A stretch of DNA of 64,000 bases, taken from NCBI RefSeq assembly GCF_000321225.1, contig NW_004451890.1, positions 1-64,000 of the forward strand, in the 5' to 3' direction. The position numbers and the translations under genes are program-made. Of this stretch, positions 1 to 9,200 are shown one piece after another. The stretch comes from Odobenus rosmarus divergens. Taxonomy: Eukaryota; Chordata; Mammalia; Carnivora; Odobenidae. The notes under the pieces were generated by a model, which worked only from the letters and a program-made list of their open reading frames with translations, was not told the DNA's origin and did not search any database. Numbering within the stretch: the stretch's first letter is position 1; each line of letters starts with the position of its first letter.

Positions 1-115
1 ACTGGGTGTTATGCACAAACAATGAATCATGGAACACTGCATCAAAAACTAATGATGTAATGTATGGTGGTTAACATAACAATAAAAAAATTATTAAAAA
101 AAAAAGAGAGAGAGG
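1..115 (+). mobile_element. Young carnivore L1, 3' end (truncated by window edge)
   Basis: The sequence reads as the last ~90 bases of a carnivore-lineage LINE-1 3' UTR (a GGGTGTTATGC start, a CATCAAAAACTAATGATGTA core, an AACATAACAATAAAAAA end), followed by an A-rich tail and a short GA run. The match is from memory of carnivore L1 consensus. The rest of the element lies left of the window, so its length and any open frames cannot be judged. It is the only apparently lineage-specific insertion in the first 40 kb. Confidence 0.8.
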
Positions 116-154
116 TTTCGTGGAAGGAGAGGAAGCCTCGGAAAACTGATGGGT

Positions 155-340
155 TATGCACCAGGTTCCATGCTAGGAAGTGGGGATTATTATCCTCAGT
201 TGCCAGCTGAGGAATCCAACAGAAAAAAGTACATCTGATGGTTGCTCAAGGTCACACAAATTTTAAATAGCAGTGCTGGGATTTGAACTCCAGCCAGGTT
301 CTCCAGCCAGATACGTTCTTATTACACCACATAGCCTCTA
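155..340 (-). mobile_element. MIR SINE, antisense
   Basis: Antisense MIR signature: a segment like the usual 'ttattatccccattt...' block, then a CTCAAGGTCACACAAAT core and GGGATTTGAACTCCAG, ending with TTCTTATTACACCACATAG. The copy is diverged, as expected for this old mammalian family. Confidence 0.75.
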
Positions 341-2429
341 GGGGTGTATATTTTCAGTCCACAAAGGGGCAGCCAATGGGACTGTTTCCAAGTTGGAGCA
401 TATTCACTCACCTGTGAAGATGTCTCAAACACCCAGCTGCCATCTGCCATTTCTGGTTCCCTGAGGAGAGAAGGCCTGGTGTTCAGCCAGGCAAGAGAGG
501 GGTTAAAGCTAGACAGTGGTAGGGAGGGTGAGCTCTCACAGGAACAGAAGAATGCGCTCACTGCAGCTGGGAGCTGTGGAGAAGTGTCAGGAAGGAGGGC
601 AGTGTGGGGCAGTACATTGCAAGGGTGGACCGGAATCTAAAAGCCATCTGGAGAGATGAAGACAGGGAGGACGGCTTCCTGGTCTAAGCCACTTGACCAA
701 ACCTTCAGACGTGCAGAGACCTGTTGCCCTGATGAGCCAGGTTTCTCTGCCAGCAACTTTCCTGAATCAAGGAAGTGGGAGGAAGAAGAAGGATGGTCTG
801 GGGAACATAGAGCTGCAGGAGGTGGTTGGGAGAAAGCAAGGTAAGACACAATGGATCCTGCTGTTTCCTAAAAGGAAAGAAGCCGCTCTTGAGTCTATCT
901 TTGATTCATGGAGAAAATCTGAGCTTATCTCACTTGGCTGCTTGCTGTGCCTAAGGATTCAATACTACTCTGTCCTTGGGATAAAGCAGGTTCTGCTCTT
1001 GCACAGTCATCAGGGACCCCTAACCAGGACAGCGGGAGAAAGGGTTTTGGTGAGAAAATCCCAGGGTAGGTTATTCCTCATTAGTCCATCTTCCTTGCCC
1101 TTGATGGGGATTGGAGCTATTACCCCAGTCAGAGGCACATCTTGGTCTGGGAAGGGGGCCTCGGATCCTGTATTTTCAACACTCTCTCAGGTGCTGCTGC
1201 TGTTTCTGGACCACATATGGAATAGTAAGTTGTCAGTCAGTCCTGCAGTAAAGGAGCTTGCATCTCAAGATCTCACCTTATGCACAGTCAGGAAGTATGT
1301 CTGCCTCTCTGACCGAAATGCACCATGGACAGCTTGCACTTGTCTTTCACTTCTGCTCCCAGCCAAGGTGCAAAACAGCTGATGAACCCTGTCTTCATGC
1401 CAATGCTTTGAATCTTTCAAATTCCCTAAGTGCTTAGAGTCATCTGGGAAGGAGGGGACTATACAATTCTTGAGAGTCTGGCAAACTTGTTGGTTCCCGA
1501 GCTTTCCCTGCAAGCTTGGCCCCATGCTGCTCTAAATGACTGATTGGAAGGACCAGGGAAAACCCCCTGGTTTTCAGGACCGACCTGGGTGGAAATAATG
1601 ATGAAAGGAAAGAGTTTGGAAAAAGTTTCCAAGTTGGGTCAGGTTTTGGCAACATGTGCTCCTTCTGTGTGTTCCATATTCTCTCCCATGTTGCTGCTGG
1701 GGAAACAGTGCACATCTGTCTCCCGGGCTGTTCTTTGTGTTCAGCTGCTTGCTTGTCAGACATGGATTCTCCTCGAGCGGATCCCATGGTCCGTCCAAGT
1801 GCATACTGTGTGCTTCTGTGTGAGGAGCCCCAACCAGCTCCAGTGCCATCAGATGGGCTGTGAATTAAGGACCCATCTGCCTGGGGGAAGGGGGATGATT
1901 TCTGAGCTCATTTGGAGCAGGGGCTGAACCAGAAATGCAGTGCCTGCTTTGCAAGCTTCTTGGAAGGAAGGCAGCCTTGCCTTCCCTCGTTCTGCTCCTC
2001 ACCCCCACAATCCCAGGTCATGGACATTTTTCTTCCCCCCCCAAGAAAAAAACTACATATCTTCTCTTCCAGGTCTCCGTCAGACCCCTTGGTCAGACCC
2101 CTCTCAGCATCTGGCTTATGTGTCCTTAAGTGTGACAGATTCTGCCAAGAAGAAATTCCTGTCTACTTTCCTGGCATAGAAGCGTTTCTTAAATGATGCT
2201 CCTCCAACACAGGCAGGCCATGAGAACCCTGACAGCCTGCAGGGGTATGAATGCACCGGGCAATTACCAAGCAGTGGCCCCCTTCCCCTTTGGGGCTCCT
2301 CCAGCTTTCTTTGACCTTTGTTATGGGATAGGGAGCTACTCCGCACTCAGTAGCTCATCCTTAATGTCCTTGAACATCTAAACTTCAATCTTAGGAGAGA
2401 GCTGGAAGGAGAAACTTGAGCCCCGTAGA
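341..2429. other. Unique sequence without a supportable gene
   Basis: I recognise no repeat here. The stretch includes a 229-codon plus-strand open frame (693-1382) with no recognisable domain, signal peptide or family motif, so it is not called as a gene. A good splice-donor consensus (AAGCAAG/GTAAGAC) sits at 840/841 on the plus strand. An eight-C run lies near 2035-2042. Confidence 0.5.
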
Positions 2430-2540
2430 AAGTAGAAAGCACTAGAGGCAAGGGTTCTAGACCAGACATGGCCACTTGTGAGGACTTAAGTGAGCAGATT
2501 ACTTGACTCTTTAGGACTCTGTTGCATTTCTTTCAATTTG
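2430..2540 (+). mobile_element. Probable MIR fragment, sense
   Basis: Degenerate match to the sense MIR order: GGTTCTAGACC, GCCACTTGTGAGGAC, GATTACTTGACTCTTTAGGA. It is much decayed and the edges are uncertain. Confidence 0.4.
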
Positions 2541-2547
2541 AGCCCAT

Positions 2548-2655
2548 TGGACTTACTCGTTCATTTATTCATTCACTTAATATATACTAATTTAACATGT
2601 ATTTTATATCCACGTGCTGTAAAAGTCTCTGTAACAAATACAAAGGGGAGAAAAA
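2548..2655 (-). mobile_element. Probable L2 3' end, antisense
   Basis: It begins with the typical antisense L2 end, repeated CATT units (GTTCATTTATTCATTCACTT), and continues with decayed L2-like sequence. Confidence 0.5.
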
Positions 2656-2727
2656 AACCACAACGTTTTAAAGCATCCACTCAATATATGCCTTTCCACT
2701 CAAAATATGCCAAGTACCAGCAGCATT

Positions 2728-2866
2728 GACTTCATTTAGAAGCCTGCTAGAAATGCAGACTCTTGAGTCCTCCCCCTCTGATTCTGATATGAATCAGAAA
2801 CTGCATTTTAACAAGATCCCCTAGGTGATTCGTGCACCCATTAAAGTTAGAGAAGTACTGACTACA
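2728..2866 (+). mobile_element. MER5A-type hAT DNA transposon
   Basis: Diagnostic segments in order: TAGAAATGCAGACTCTTGAG, GAATCAGAAACTGCATTTTA, ACAAGATCCCCTAGGTGATT, AAAGTTAGAGAAGTACTGAC. This is the body and 3' end of the nonautonomous hAT-Charlie element MER5A. The extreme 5' terminal repeat is missing or unrecognisable. Confidence 0.85.
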
Positions 2867-2914
2867 CAGATAATAACGCATTCTCTGCTTTAGCACACAT
2901 TATTTCATGAGACA

Positions 2915-3040
2915 CAATCCTCTCTTTAAGGAGCTCGTAATCAAGGATGAGAGAAAGAGAGTCTGACAAATCCCTGCTCTACAATGTGGTGAATGTCTTT
3001 ATAGAGATGGGAAGAGGATACTATGGAAATTCAAAGGAAT
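2915..3040 (-). mobile_element. Probable L2 fragment, antisense
   Basis: TTTAAGGAGCTCGTAATCAAGG followed by a purine-rich run and GTGGTGAATGTCTTTATAGA resembles the antisense L2 segment that follows 'catggagcttaca'. It may be linked to the L2 copy starting at about 3050. Confidence 0.4.
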
Positions 3041-3049
3041 GAACGATTG

Positions 3050-4070
3050 ATTATGCCATTCATTCATTTATTCTAACAATACTTAAACACTTGCTGCACG
3101 TCTTGTTCTCTCCTGCCAGCTAGGAAGTGCAAATAATACTAGAACCAAGTGTGGCTTTTTCCCTTTAAGGACAGAGCAATATCCATTGTGTCTTACCTTG
3201 CTTTCTCCCCTGACCACCTCATTCAGCTTTCTATCTTCAAGGAGCTTACCTTCTGGTGAGGAAATACACGCAATGAACAACTGAAAAATATATTATATAT
3301 GTATATATATGTATATTATATATGTATATATGCATACATCTGTATGTATGCATATATATGTGTGTGTGTATGTATGAACATGTATATATGTAATTCCAGA
3401 TTGTGATGAGTGCTGTGAAGGGTATAAATAGGATGATATGATCGTGGCTGGGGGTGGGAGAGTGGGAGCTACTTTTGGGTTGGTCTAAATAGGCCTCTCT
3501 GAGGAGCGGAAATCCAAACGATGAGGAACCAATTATGGGAAGATCTGACCTGTGGGGGTTGGGATAAGAGGGTTCTAAGGAGGAAGGACAGCAAATGGGA
3601 GGCTCCATGGAATGGACAGATCTGACCTCTTCCCAGTATGGCAGGAGCTCGGGAGAGCTTGGCAAGAGATGAAGGCACAGAACTGTGAGGAGCCAGCTCA
3701 TGTAGGGCCATGTGGGCCATGGTAAGCGTGACTGAATTTTACTTTGAGTGCAATTGTAGTAATATGCATAGATATATACTTCAAACACTTCTGGCTGTTG
3801 TATGGAGACTAGACTGTGGAAGGCAAGGCTGTAAACAGGGAAGGCAGGTAGGAAGATTTTGAAGTAGTGCGGGTGGTGATAATGGTGACTTGGACTAAGA
3901 TGGTGGATGTGGAGATGGAGAAAGGTGAATGGATTTGGAATAGGTTTGGGCGTAGCATGGAAAGTATCTGGAAAAGATCTTTTAGTGGAGGTTATGAGGT
4001 GATGAGATGGGATTTGAAGAATAAATTGGGATTTACTGGACAGATATTCAAAATTCTAAATTGAGAAGAC
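3050..4070 (-). mobile_element. L2 LINE, antisense, ~1 kb, interrupted by a microsatellite
   Basis: A long antisense L2 3' portion. It opens with CATTCATTCATTTATTC, continues through AGGAGCTTACCTTCTGGTGAG, and after the microsatellite resumes with GATGAGTGCTGTGAAGGG, GGCCTCTCTGAGGAG, CATGTAGGGCCATGTGGGCC, CTGGCTGTTGTATGGAGAC and ATGGTGACTTGGACTAAGATG. These blocks follow the antisense order of the L2 3' UTR and terminal reverse-transcriptase region. No open frame survives. Confidence 0.85.
3285..3395. repeat. TA/TATG/TG microsatellite
   Basis: Imperfect alternating TATA, TATG and TGTG units between two halves of the antisense L2. The tract probably expanded from the AT-rich point of that element. 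Confidence 0.9.
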
Positions 4071-5051
4071 CAAAAGTGTGGAGGCATGTATTTTGGAAGC
4101 ACAAGGTTGGCTTGTAGTATTCTTCTGACTGAACTAAAGGAACAAATAATACTCTAATGCACATATTTCTCATGGATATGCAGTTCTTCCCCTTCACAAT
4201 GGTAGCCCTCAAACATGTAATTTTCCGTGGTTTCTGAGCAGGTGTCTCCAAATCCCTCTACCAAATTCCATATTATGAAGGTCTGGCTAATCACTTGTGA
4301 GAGAAGAAAGGCTCCTCTCTTTTCTTCTAGTAGACCAGACATTGGTCCTGGATATGCTCATGTGCACCTTCTCTGGAAGATGAAATTTTGGTCCCCTGAG
4401 CAGTATGTTTTCAGCCCCAAACTCCAGAGCTGTCCCAGAAGCTCCTTTATCCAAGCAGGAAAATAAATGTGAATATCACTAACTCAGCAACCTGGCAGCT
4501 GCAGATGATCCCATTATGTCAATCACCATTGGCAGTTCACTGTAACTGGCGGGCTGTCATCCTCTTGGAGATTAATTGCTGAGAACCTGTTGTATGTATT
4601 AATAGATCATTTATTCAGATTGATCTTTCACCCATTGATCTTCAGTCTTTGCACATGACCAGGGTTCTTGTGATCTGACTTCTGGGGCCAATCTTTACTC
4701 TAAAAGACACTCCTGGGATTTGTTAGAAAGCAGAGTAGCGCCATGAAGGTTCCAGGACCACTAACCACAGCTGCAGTCAATCTTCTCCCATCTCCAGACA
4801 GCCAAGGTATGGGGCTGCTTCCTACCCTCCATAATTTGATTTTTACTATCTTAAGTTCCAGATCTGTACTCAAAGCACTACTGTTGGGCTGTGATCTGAA
4901 TCCTTCCCTGAATAGCTTTAGCACCTTATTCTTCAGAAATTTGAGCTTCTTTCTCATTCTGCCTCACCTGTGCCAGCTGTCATCATTGGACCAGATACAG
5001 AACCTGAACTCACCCCAGTCCTTCAACCGGCCAACTCTTACCCATCTGTTA
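4071..5051. other. Unique sequence; 4480-4680 could be conserved noncoding
   Basis: No repeat or gene is recognised. The part at about 4480-4680 is repeat-free, with homeodomain-like cores (GATTAATTGC, GTATTAATAG) and CAGCTG/GTCAATCA motifs. Conservation cannot be seen from one sequence. Confidence 0.35.
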
Positions 5052-5442
5052 TAGGCTGCATGGTGTTTCCCTGCCAAAATTCATATGTTGAAACCCTAAC
5101 CCCCAGAATCTCAGAATGTGGCCATATTTGGAGATAGGGTCTTTAAAGAGATAATTCTGGTGAAATGAAATCATACAGGTGGGTCCTAATCCAATATGAC
5201 TGGTGTCCTTGTAAGAAGAGGAGATTAGGATGTAGACATATGTACACATGGAAGAAAGACCATCTGAGGATACAGCAAGGAGGCAGCCATCTGCAAGCCC
5301 AGGAGAGAGGCCTCAGAACTAAACCAACCCTAGTGACACCTTGATCTGGGACTTCCAGCTCCAGACTGTGAATAGATAAATTTATGTTGTTTAAGCTACC
5401 CAGTGAGTGGTACATTGTTATAGTAGCCCTAGCTGATGAATA
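5052..5442 (+). mobile_element. MaLR (MLT1-type) LTR, near full length
   Basis: The copy follows MaLR LTR order: AAAATTCATATGTTGAAACC, CCTAACCCCCAGAATCTCAG, GGAGATAGGGTCTTTAAAGA, CCTAATCCAATATGACTGG, a TCTGCAAGCC block, CACCTTGATCTGGGACTTCC and TTGTTTAAGCTACCCAGTG. About 390 bases, the usual solo-LTR length. No internal region follows, so it is a solo LTR. The subfamily is not assigned. Confidence 0.85.
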
Positions 5443-5454
5443 TGCCATCTTTCA

Positions 5455-5665
5455 AGCCTCACCATAAATAGCACCTTTTATGACAGGATTTCCCTACCTC
5501 CTGCATTAGCGTAAGTCATCCTACTCTGTGATCCCATTTCTCTGTCTTTTCACTGCCCTAACATTCATTATCCTACATTATAATTACTTATTTAATTTTT
5601 CATTTTTATGAGTCTGTCAGCTCCACAAGGCCAGGGACAAGTTAATCTTGCTCATTGCTGTATTA
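5455..5665 (+). mobile_element. L2 LINE 3' portion, sense, part 1 of 2
   Basis: Sense L2 3' UTR: CTGTGATCCCATTTCTCTG, TCAGCTCCACAAGGCCAGG, TGCTCATTGCTGTATT. The match stops abruptly where another old element begins and resumes at about 6055. Confidence 0.75.
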
Positions 5666-6054
5666 AATATGGGAAATAATGCTAATTACTCTAACAAATA
5701 AACCTCCAAATCTCAGTGACTTAGCATAAAAGTCTATTTTTTATTCATATCACAGTCCAACATGGGCCCAGGGCTCAAGGATGTATGTCTCCATATGTGG
5801 CTGCATCTTCCTCTGGGTCCCTGAAGAGCTTCCAATTTGGCTGGTGGATGTGGAATGAGAAAGTGATCATTGGTGGGAGGTTTCTATGAGTCAGACCTGA
5901 AAGTGGAGTGCCTCACTTCTGCTCACATTCCTTTGGCCAGAACTCAAGTCATATGACCTCACTAGCTGCAAGGGAGGTTGGGAAATGTAGTCTAATTTCA
6001 TTCCTAGGAAGCAAAGGAGAACATGGATATTGGTGAACATAACAACTTATGCCA
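5666..6054 (+). mobile_element. Old LTR-like interspersed repeat (family A), inserted in L2
   Basis: It starts near TCTAACAAATAAACCTCCAA and TCTCAGTGACTTAGCATAAA and ends with GCTGCAAGGGAGGTTGGGAA and ATGTAGTC. The same landmarks recur near 33205-33575 and 57055-57480, so this is a repeated family. It resembles a common ancient ERVL-type LTR (possibly LTR33-like), but I cannot fix the name. It splits an L2; similar short words (TGTATT / TATATTT) flank it, as a short TSD would. Confidence 0.6.
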
Positions 6055-6130
6055 TAACTGCTATATTTCCAGCAACTGCCATAGTGCCTAACTCATAGGT
6101 ACTTAATAAATATTTTTACCAATTAAATCA
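6055..6130 (+). mobile_element. L2 3' end, sense, part 2 of 2
   Basis: This is the remainder of the interrupted L2: AACTGCCATAGTGCCTAACT then GGTACTTAATAAATATTTTT, the L2 3' terminus. Confidence 0.75.
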
Positions 6131-6384
6131 TTAGCTTCCACAGGTCACACATTTAGCCTTAGGTGCAACTGGGATGGGATGGTTTAGAATTATAGACTCC
6201 ATTCTGTCTGGGGGCCTATCATTAAACCAAATTACCTCATTTGTGCCCATTTGAAAGAGGAAATCTCCCAGTCTCAAAAATCCACTTAAAAGTAACAATC
6301 TGAAAAAAGGCAGTTATTTCATTTCTAACATTTTAACGAAAACAGGCTGCTCAGTATGTGTTTTTGCTATCTTGCTACAGTTAT

Positions 6385-6480
6385 TTGACTGTAAGTTATT
6401 AGACTCTAACTTCCTGGAGAGCAACACATTAACCATCTGGGTAGCCAGCTTCAAGCCCAGTGTCTGATACACCTTCAACT
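6385..6480 (+). mobile_element. Possible L2 3' fragment, sense
   Basis: TTAGACTCTAACTTCCTGGA and CCAGTGTCTGATACACC resemble the 'tagaatgtaagctcc...cagtgcctggcaca' part of L2. Very degenerate. Confidence 0.35.
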
Positions 6481-6489
6481 TCCTTTAAG

Positions 6490-6736
6490 CCAACATTTGT
6501 TGAGCATTTACTATATGCTATGCTAAATGTTTTATATCCATTAACTCATTAAATTGTTCCAGGAAGTAGCAACAACGATTGTCTATTTTTTATATATTGA
6601 ATCCACTGTTCAGAGAGCTTATGAGAACTTGCCAAGCATCACAGAACTAGTATGTAGTCAAAGTAGAGTGAAGAGTCTAGTACCTAAGATTTCAAAGCTC
6701 ACATTCTTAACCACTATTCCAAGCTGCCTTTCCTGT
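6490..6736 (-). mobile_element. MIR SINE, antisense, nearly full length
   Basis: Antisense MIR: GAGCATTTACTATATGCTAT, TTAACTCATTAAATTG, AACTTGCCAAGCATCACAGA and CATTCTTAACCACTATTCCA, in the expected order. Confidence 0.8.
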
Positions 6737-6864
6737 GCATCCTCATTACACTGAATGGAAGTTGGCCATGGGCATCAGAGCTAAGTTCTATGATCTTGTG
6801 AGGAAACAAAGGCTGTACTGCCTGCTCATGTTCTTATTTTCAAGAGTGTGTGGCTAGCTCTTCA

Positions 6865-6950
6865 CTTCCTTGAAAGCAGGAAATGAGTTGCCTTTGTAGT
6901 CCACAGAACACCTAACACAGAACCTTCTGCATAGAAGATCCTCAATGTCT
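6865..6950 (+). mobile_element. Possible L2 3' end, sense
   Basis: TGAAAGCAGGAAATGAGTTG, CACCTAACACAGAACCTTCT and GCATAGAAGATCCTCAATG follow the L2 end layout in degenerate form. Confidence 0.4.
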
Positions 6951-9180
6951 GCCTCTATTCTCTACAAGTTTAATGGACCAGGACCCAAGGAAGGAAAGGA
7001 CTGGTCAACCTACCACCATTGGTTGGTATATCCTTCCCCAAGCACCCATTCACATACTGCCTTTACCTCCTGCTCAGCTGCTCTACCCAGAGCTCTTCTT
7101 GGAGGACATTTTTTCTTTATCTATATACAACAGGGACAGGGGATGGTTCCTAGTATCCTCTTGGAGTGAAGGACTTCTGTCCATCTCTGAGATTGATGGT
7201 GGTGGTAGAGGGAGAGAGGCAGAGGTTTCTGATGGCATTTCCATCTTGAGGGTAAGACAGAAAGGGAGAAAATTTTGTGTTAAGTAGAGTCTTTTCAGGA
7301 AATAATAGCTTTCCCTCCAGTCATCCTCTTTTATTCTTCTAAGCCCCATTGCATGAGAGTCCCAGGTCCCTATTCTTTCAGGCTTCAGAGTCAGAGGTAG
7401 CAGAGCTTGGATTCTAGTAGTGCTGTTATAGTCCCTAGGAAGCAGAGACTAAAGCCTATCCTAATACTTTCTCAGATCCTTCTCACAGTCTGTTTCAGAA
7501 TGAAAAAAAAAAATCCATTTGGATGTGGGTAAACTTCCCTTAGTTTTTAGTTCAGTATTAATTTTTTTTGTATCTTTAAAAATGACATTTTTTTCCCAGG
7601 ATATTTTGTCAGTGGGCTCTCCTGACAAATAATACACTAAAAAGAAAATAAATAAAATAGTGTTCTTTTTGCATGCATTTGGCACAAGTGAAGATCCCCT
7701 CCTGTGTGAGCACTTGGTTGAATTATTTCTGCCTACTGGCTTTTCTGTCCCTACAACAAGCAAGGCTGCACAGCTCCAGTTAGTGGTTACGGGGAGGTGA
7801 GCCTCTAATTTCTCACAGATCCACATGGCTTGCTCTTCTCCTTTGGGTGGATGGGATATAACTTACACAAGAAATAATGAGGATGTTTCATATAGTGTGG
7901 TAGAGGCATATGTAGATGATGATGATGATGATGATGATGATAATGATGATTTTTGGTGGAGTGAGAAGATGAAGGATTTTCAGCGCCTCTAAAGGAAACC
8001 TGAATTTGTCTTTGGCTGCTCAACGTGAAGAGAACTGGCCACCATCATCCTCAAAAAAGTTTCCAGTACTCCATGAATTCAAGTTCTATAACTTGGCTCC
8101 TACAACTGGCAGGAGCCCCTTGGGGACAGCAAGTAAAGAGGGGGTTGAAGAAAGATATTCCCCAGTCACATCCAAGTTCATTTCCACTTCAGGCTGAGGG
8201 CCAAAGAGAAGCTCTGTCTCTTCTGATTTGTATTGAATTGAGGCCATCCATCCCAGGTGAGCTGCATTCCAGGCCTTTTTCCGGCTGATGTCAAAAGGCT
8301 GAATGTGGACTTCAGGAAGGCTTGAGGGCTGTCTTGCCTGCTAACACTGATTTTCTGATATGCTAAACATAACATTCAATAGCTATTACTTCCACTGTCA
8401 GAGAAACAACTTGAGCCATCTATCTTCCTCCTCAGACTGTATTACATTTCTCCCTACAAATGACAATGCATTATAATGTCTTTTATTATAATATTACTTA
8501 TTTATCGCCAAAGGTTTTCCAGCATTAATGCTGAGGGTCCTCATCCTTTATCTGCTTTTTGCTTTGTTTGTTATGGATGCCACACTTTATCAAGATTGGC
8601 TCTGTTCAGAATTTGTGGATACGGGTGTCCTCTGATTTACTTCTTATGCAAACCTGGGCTTTTATCTCATTAGATTTCTCAGCACACCGGGAGGACAGGA
8701 TGGACAAGATGTTCTGCTTTCTTGCTTTGTCAAGGGATCCTGAAGAGCAGGATTTAAGATGGTGACACTTGAGCCTTGGAAGAGAGCATCTGGGATCATG
8801 TGTGGCAGCGCCCCCTCTTGGCATGCAGGGCTGCAACCTTGCCCAACCCATTTCAGCGGGTCTCTGCAGAAGGAGTTCCCAAAATTGTTCTTGGTAACAT
8901 ATTCCAAAGTTTAGCAGTCTTCCTTTCTAAGACGTTCTTCTTCCCCACCCCCAATGAAACACACTCCCTTAAATTCAGTAAAAGTGTGACATTCTCCTGA
9001 GATCTTATTTCTCTAAGAAGGGTATTGGAAGGCCCAACGTAGAAAATACTTTAAGTGGCATATACACTTGGAGGCAATTATTTGTTTTACAAAGAATAAA
9101 AAAACATGCTTCCTTGAAGAATGATTCCTCTAGTTCTCTTAAGTGACTGTGTATACATCATTAATGACTAGACAGAAAAG
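6951..9180. other. Mostly unique sequence with one GAT microsatellite
   Basis: Apart from the GAT tract (listed separately) I recognise no repeat or gene. Open frames are short and featureless. A plus-strand exon-like interval at about 7134-7251 (TTTTTTCTTTATC...ACAACAG acceptor, GAGG/GTAAGA donor) lies here but is unsupported by any protein similarity. Confidence 0.45.
7915..7950. repeat. (GAT)n microsatellite
   Basis: Nine uninterrupted GAT units (7915-7941), then AAT and two more GAT units. On the minus strand one frame reads as a run of histidines, which is a by-product of the repeat and not evidence for a protein. Confidence 0.97.
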
Positions 9181-9181
9181 C

Positions 9182-9200
9182 TTTTTTTTTTTTTTTTTTT
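9182..9200. repeat. Poly-T run (19 T)
   Basis: A 19-base homopolymer. It could be the tail of a lost antisense retroelement, but no recognisable element body adjoins it. Confidence 0.95.

Noticed and set aside
693..1382. 229-codon open frame as a gene
   Set aside because: It has no family, signal or domain. It is kept as a low-interest finding only because of its length and the internal donor site.
7805..8023. Histidine-rich protein on the minus strand
   Set aside because: The His run is the translation of the (GAT)n microsatellite.
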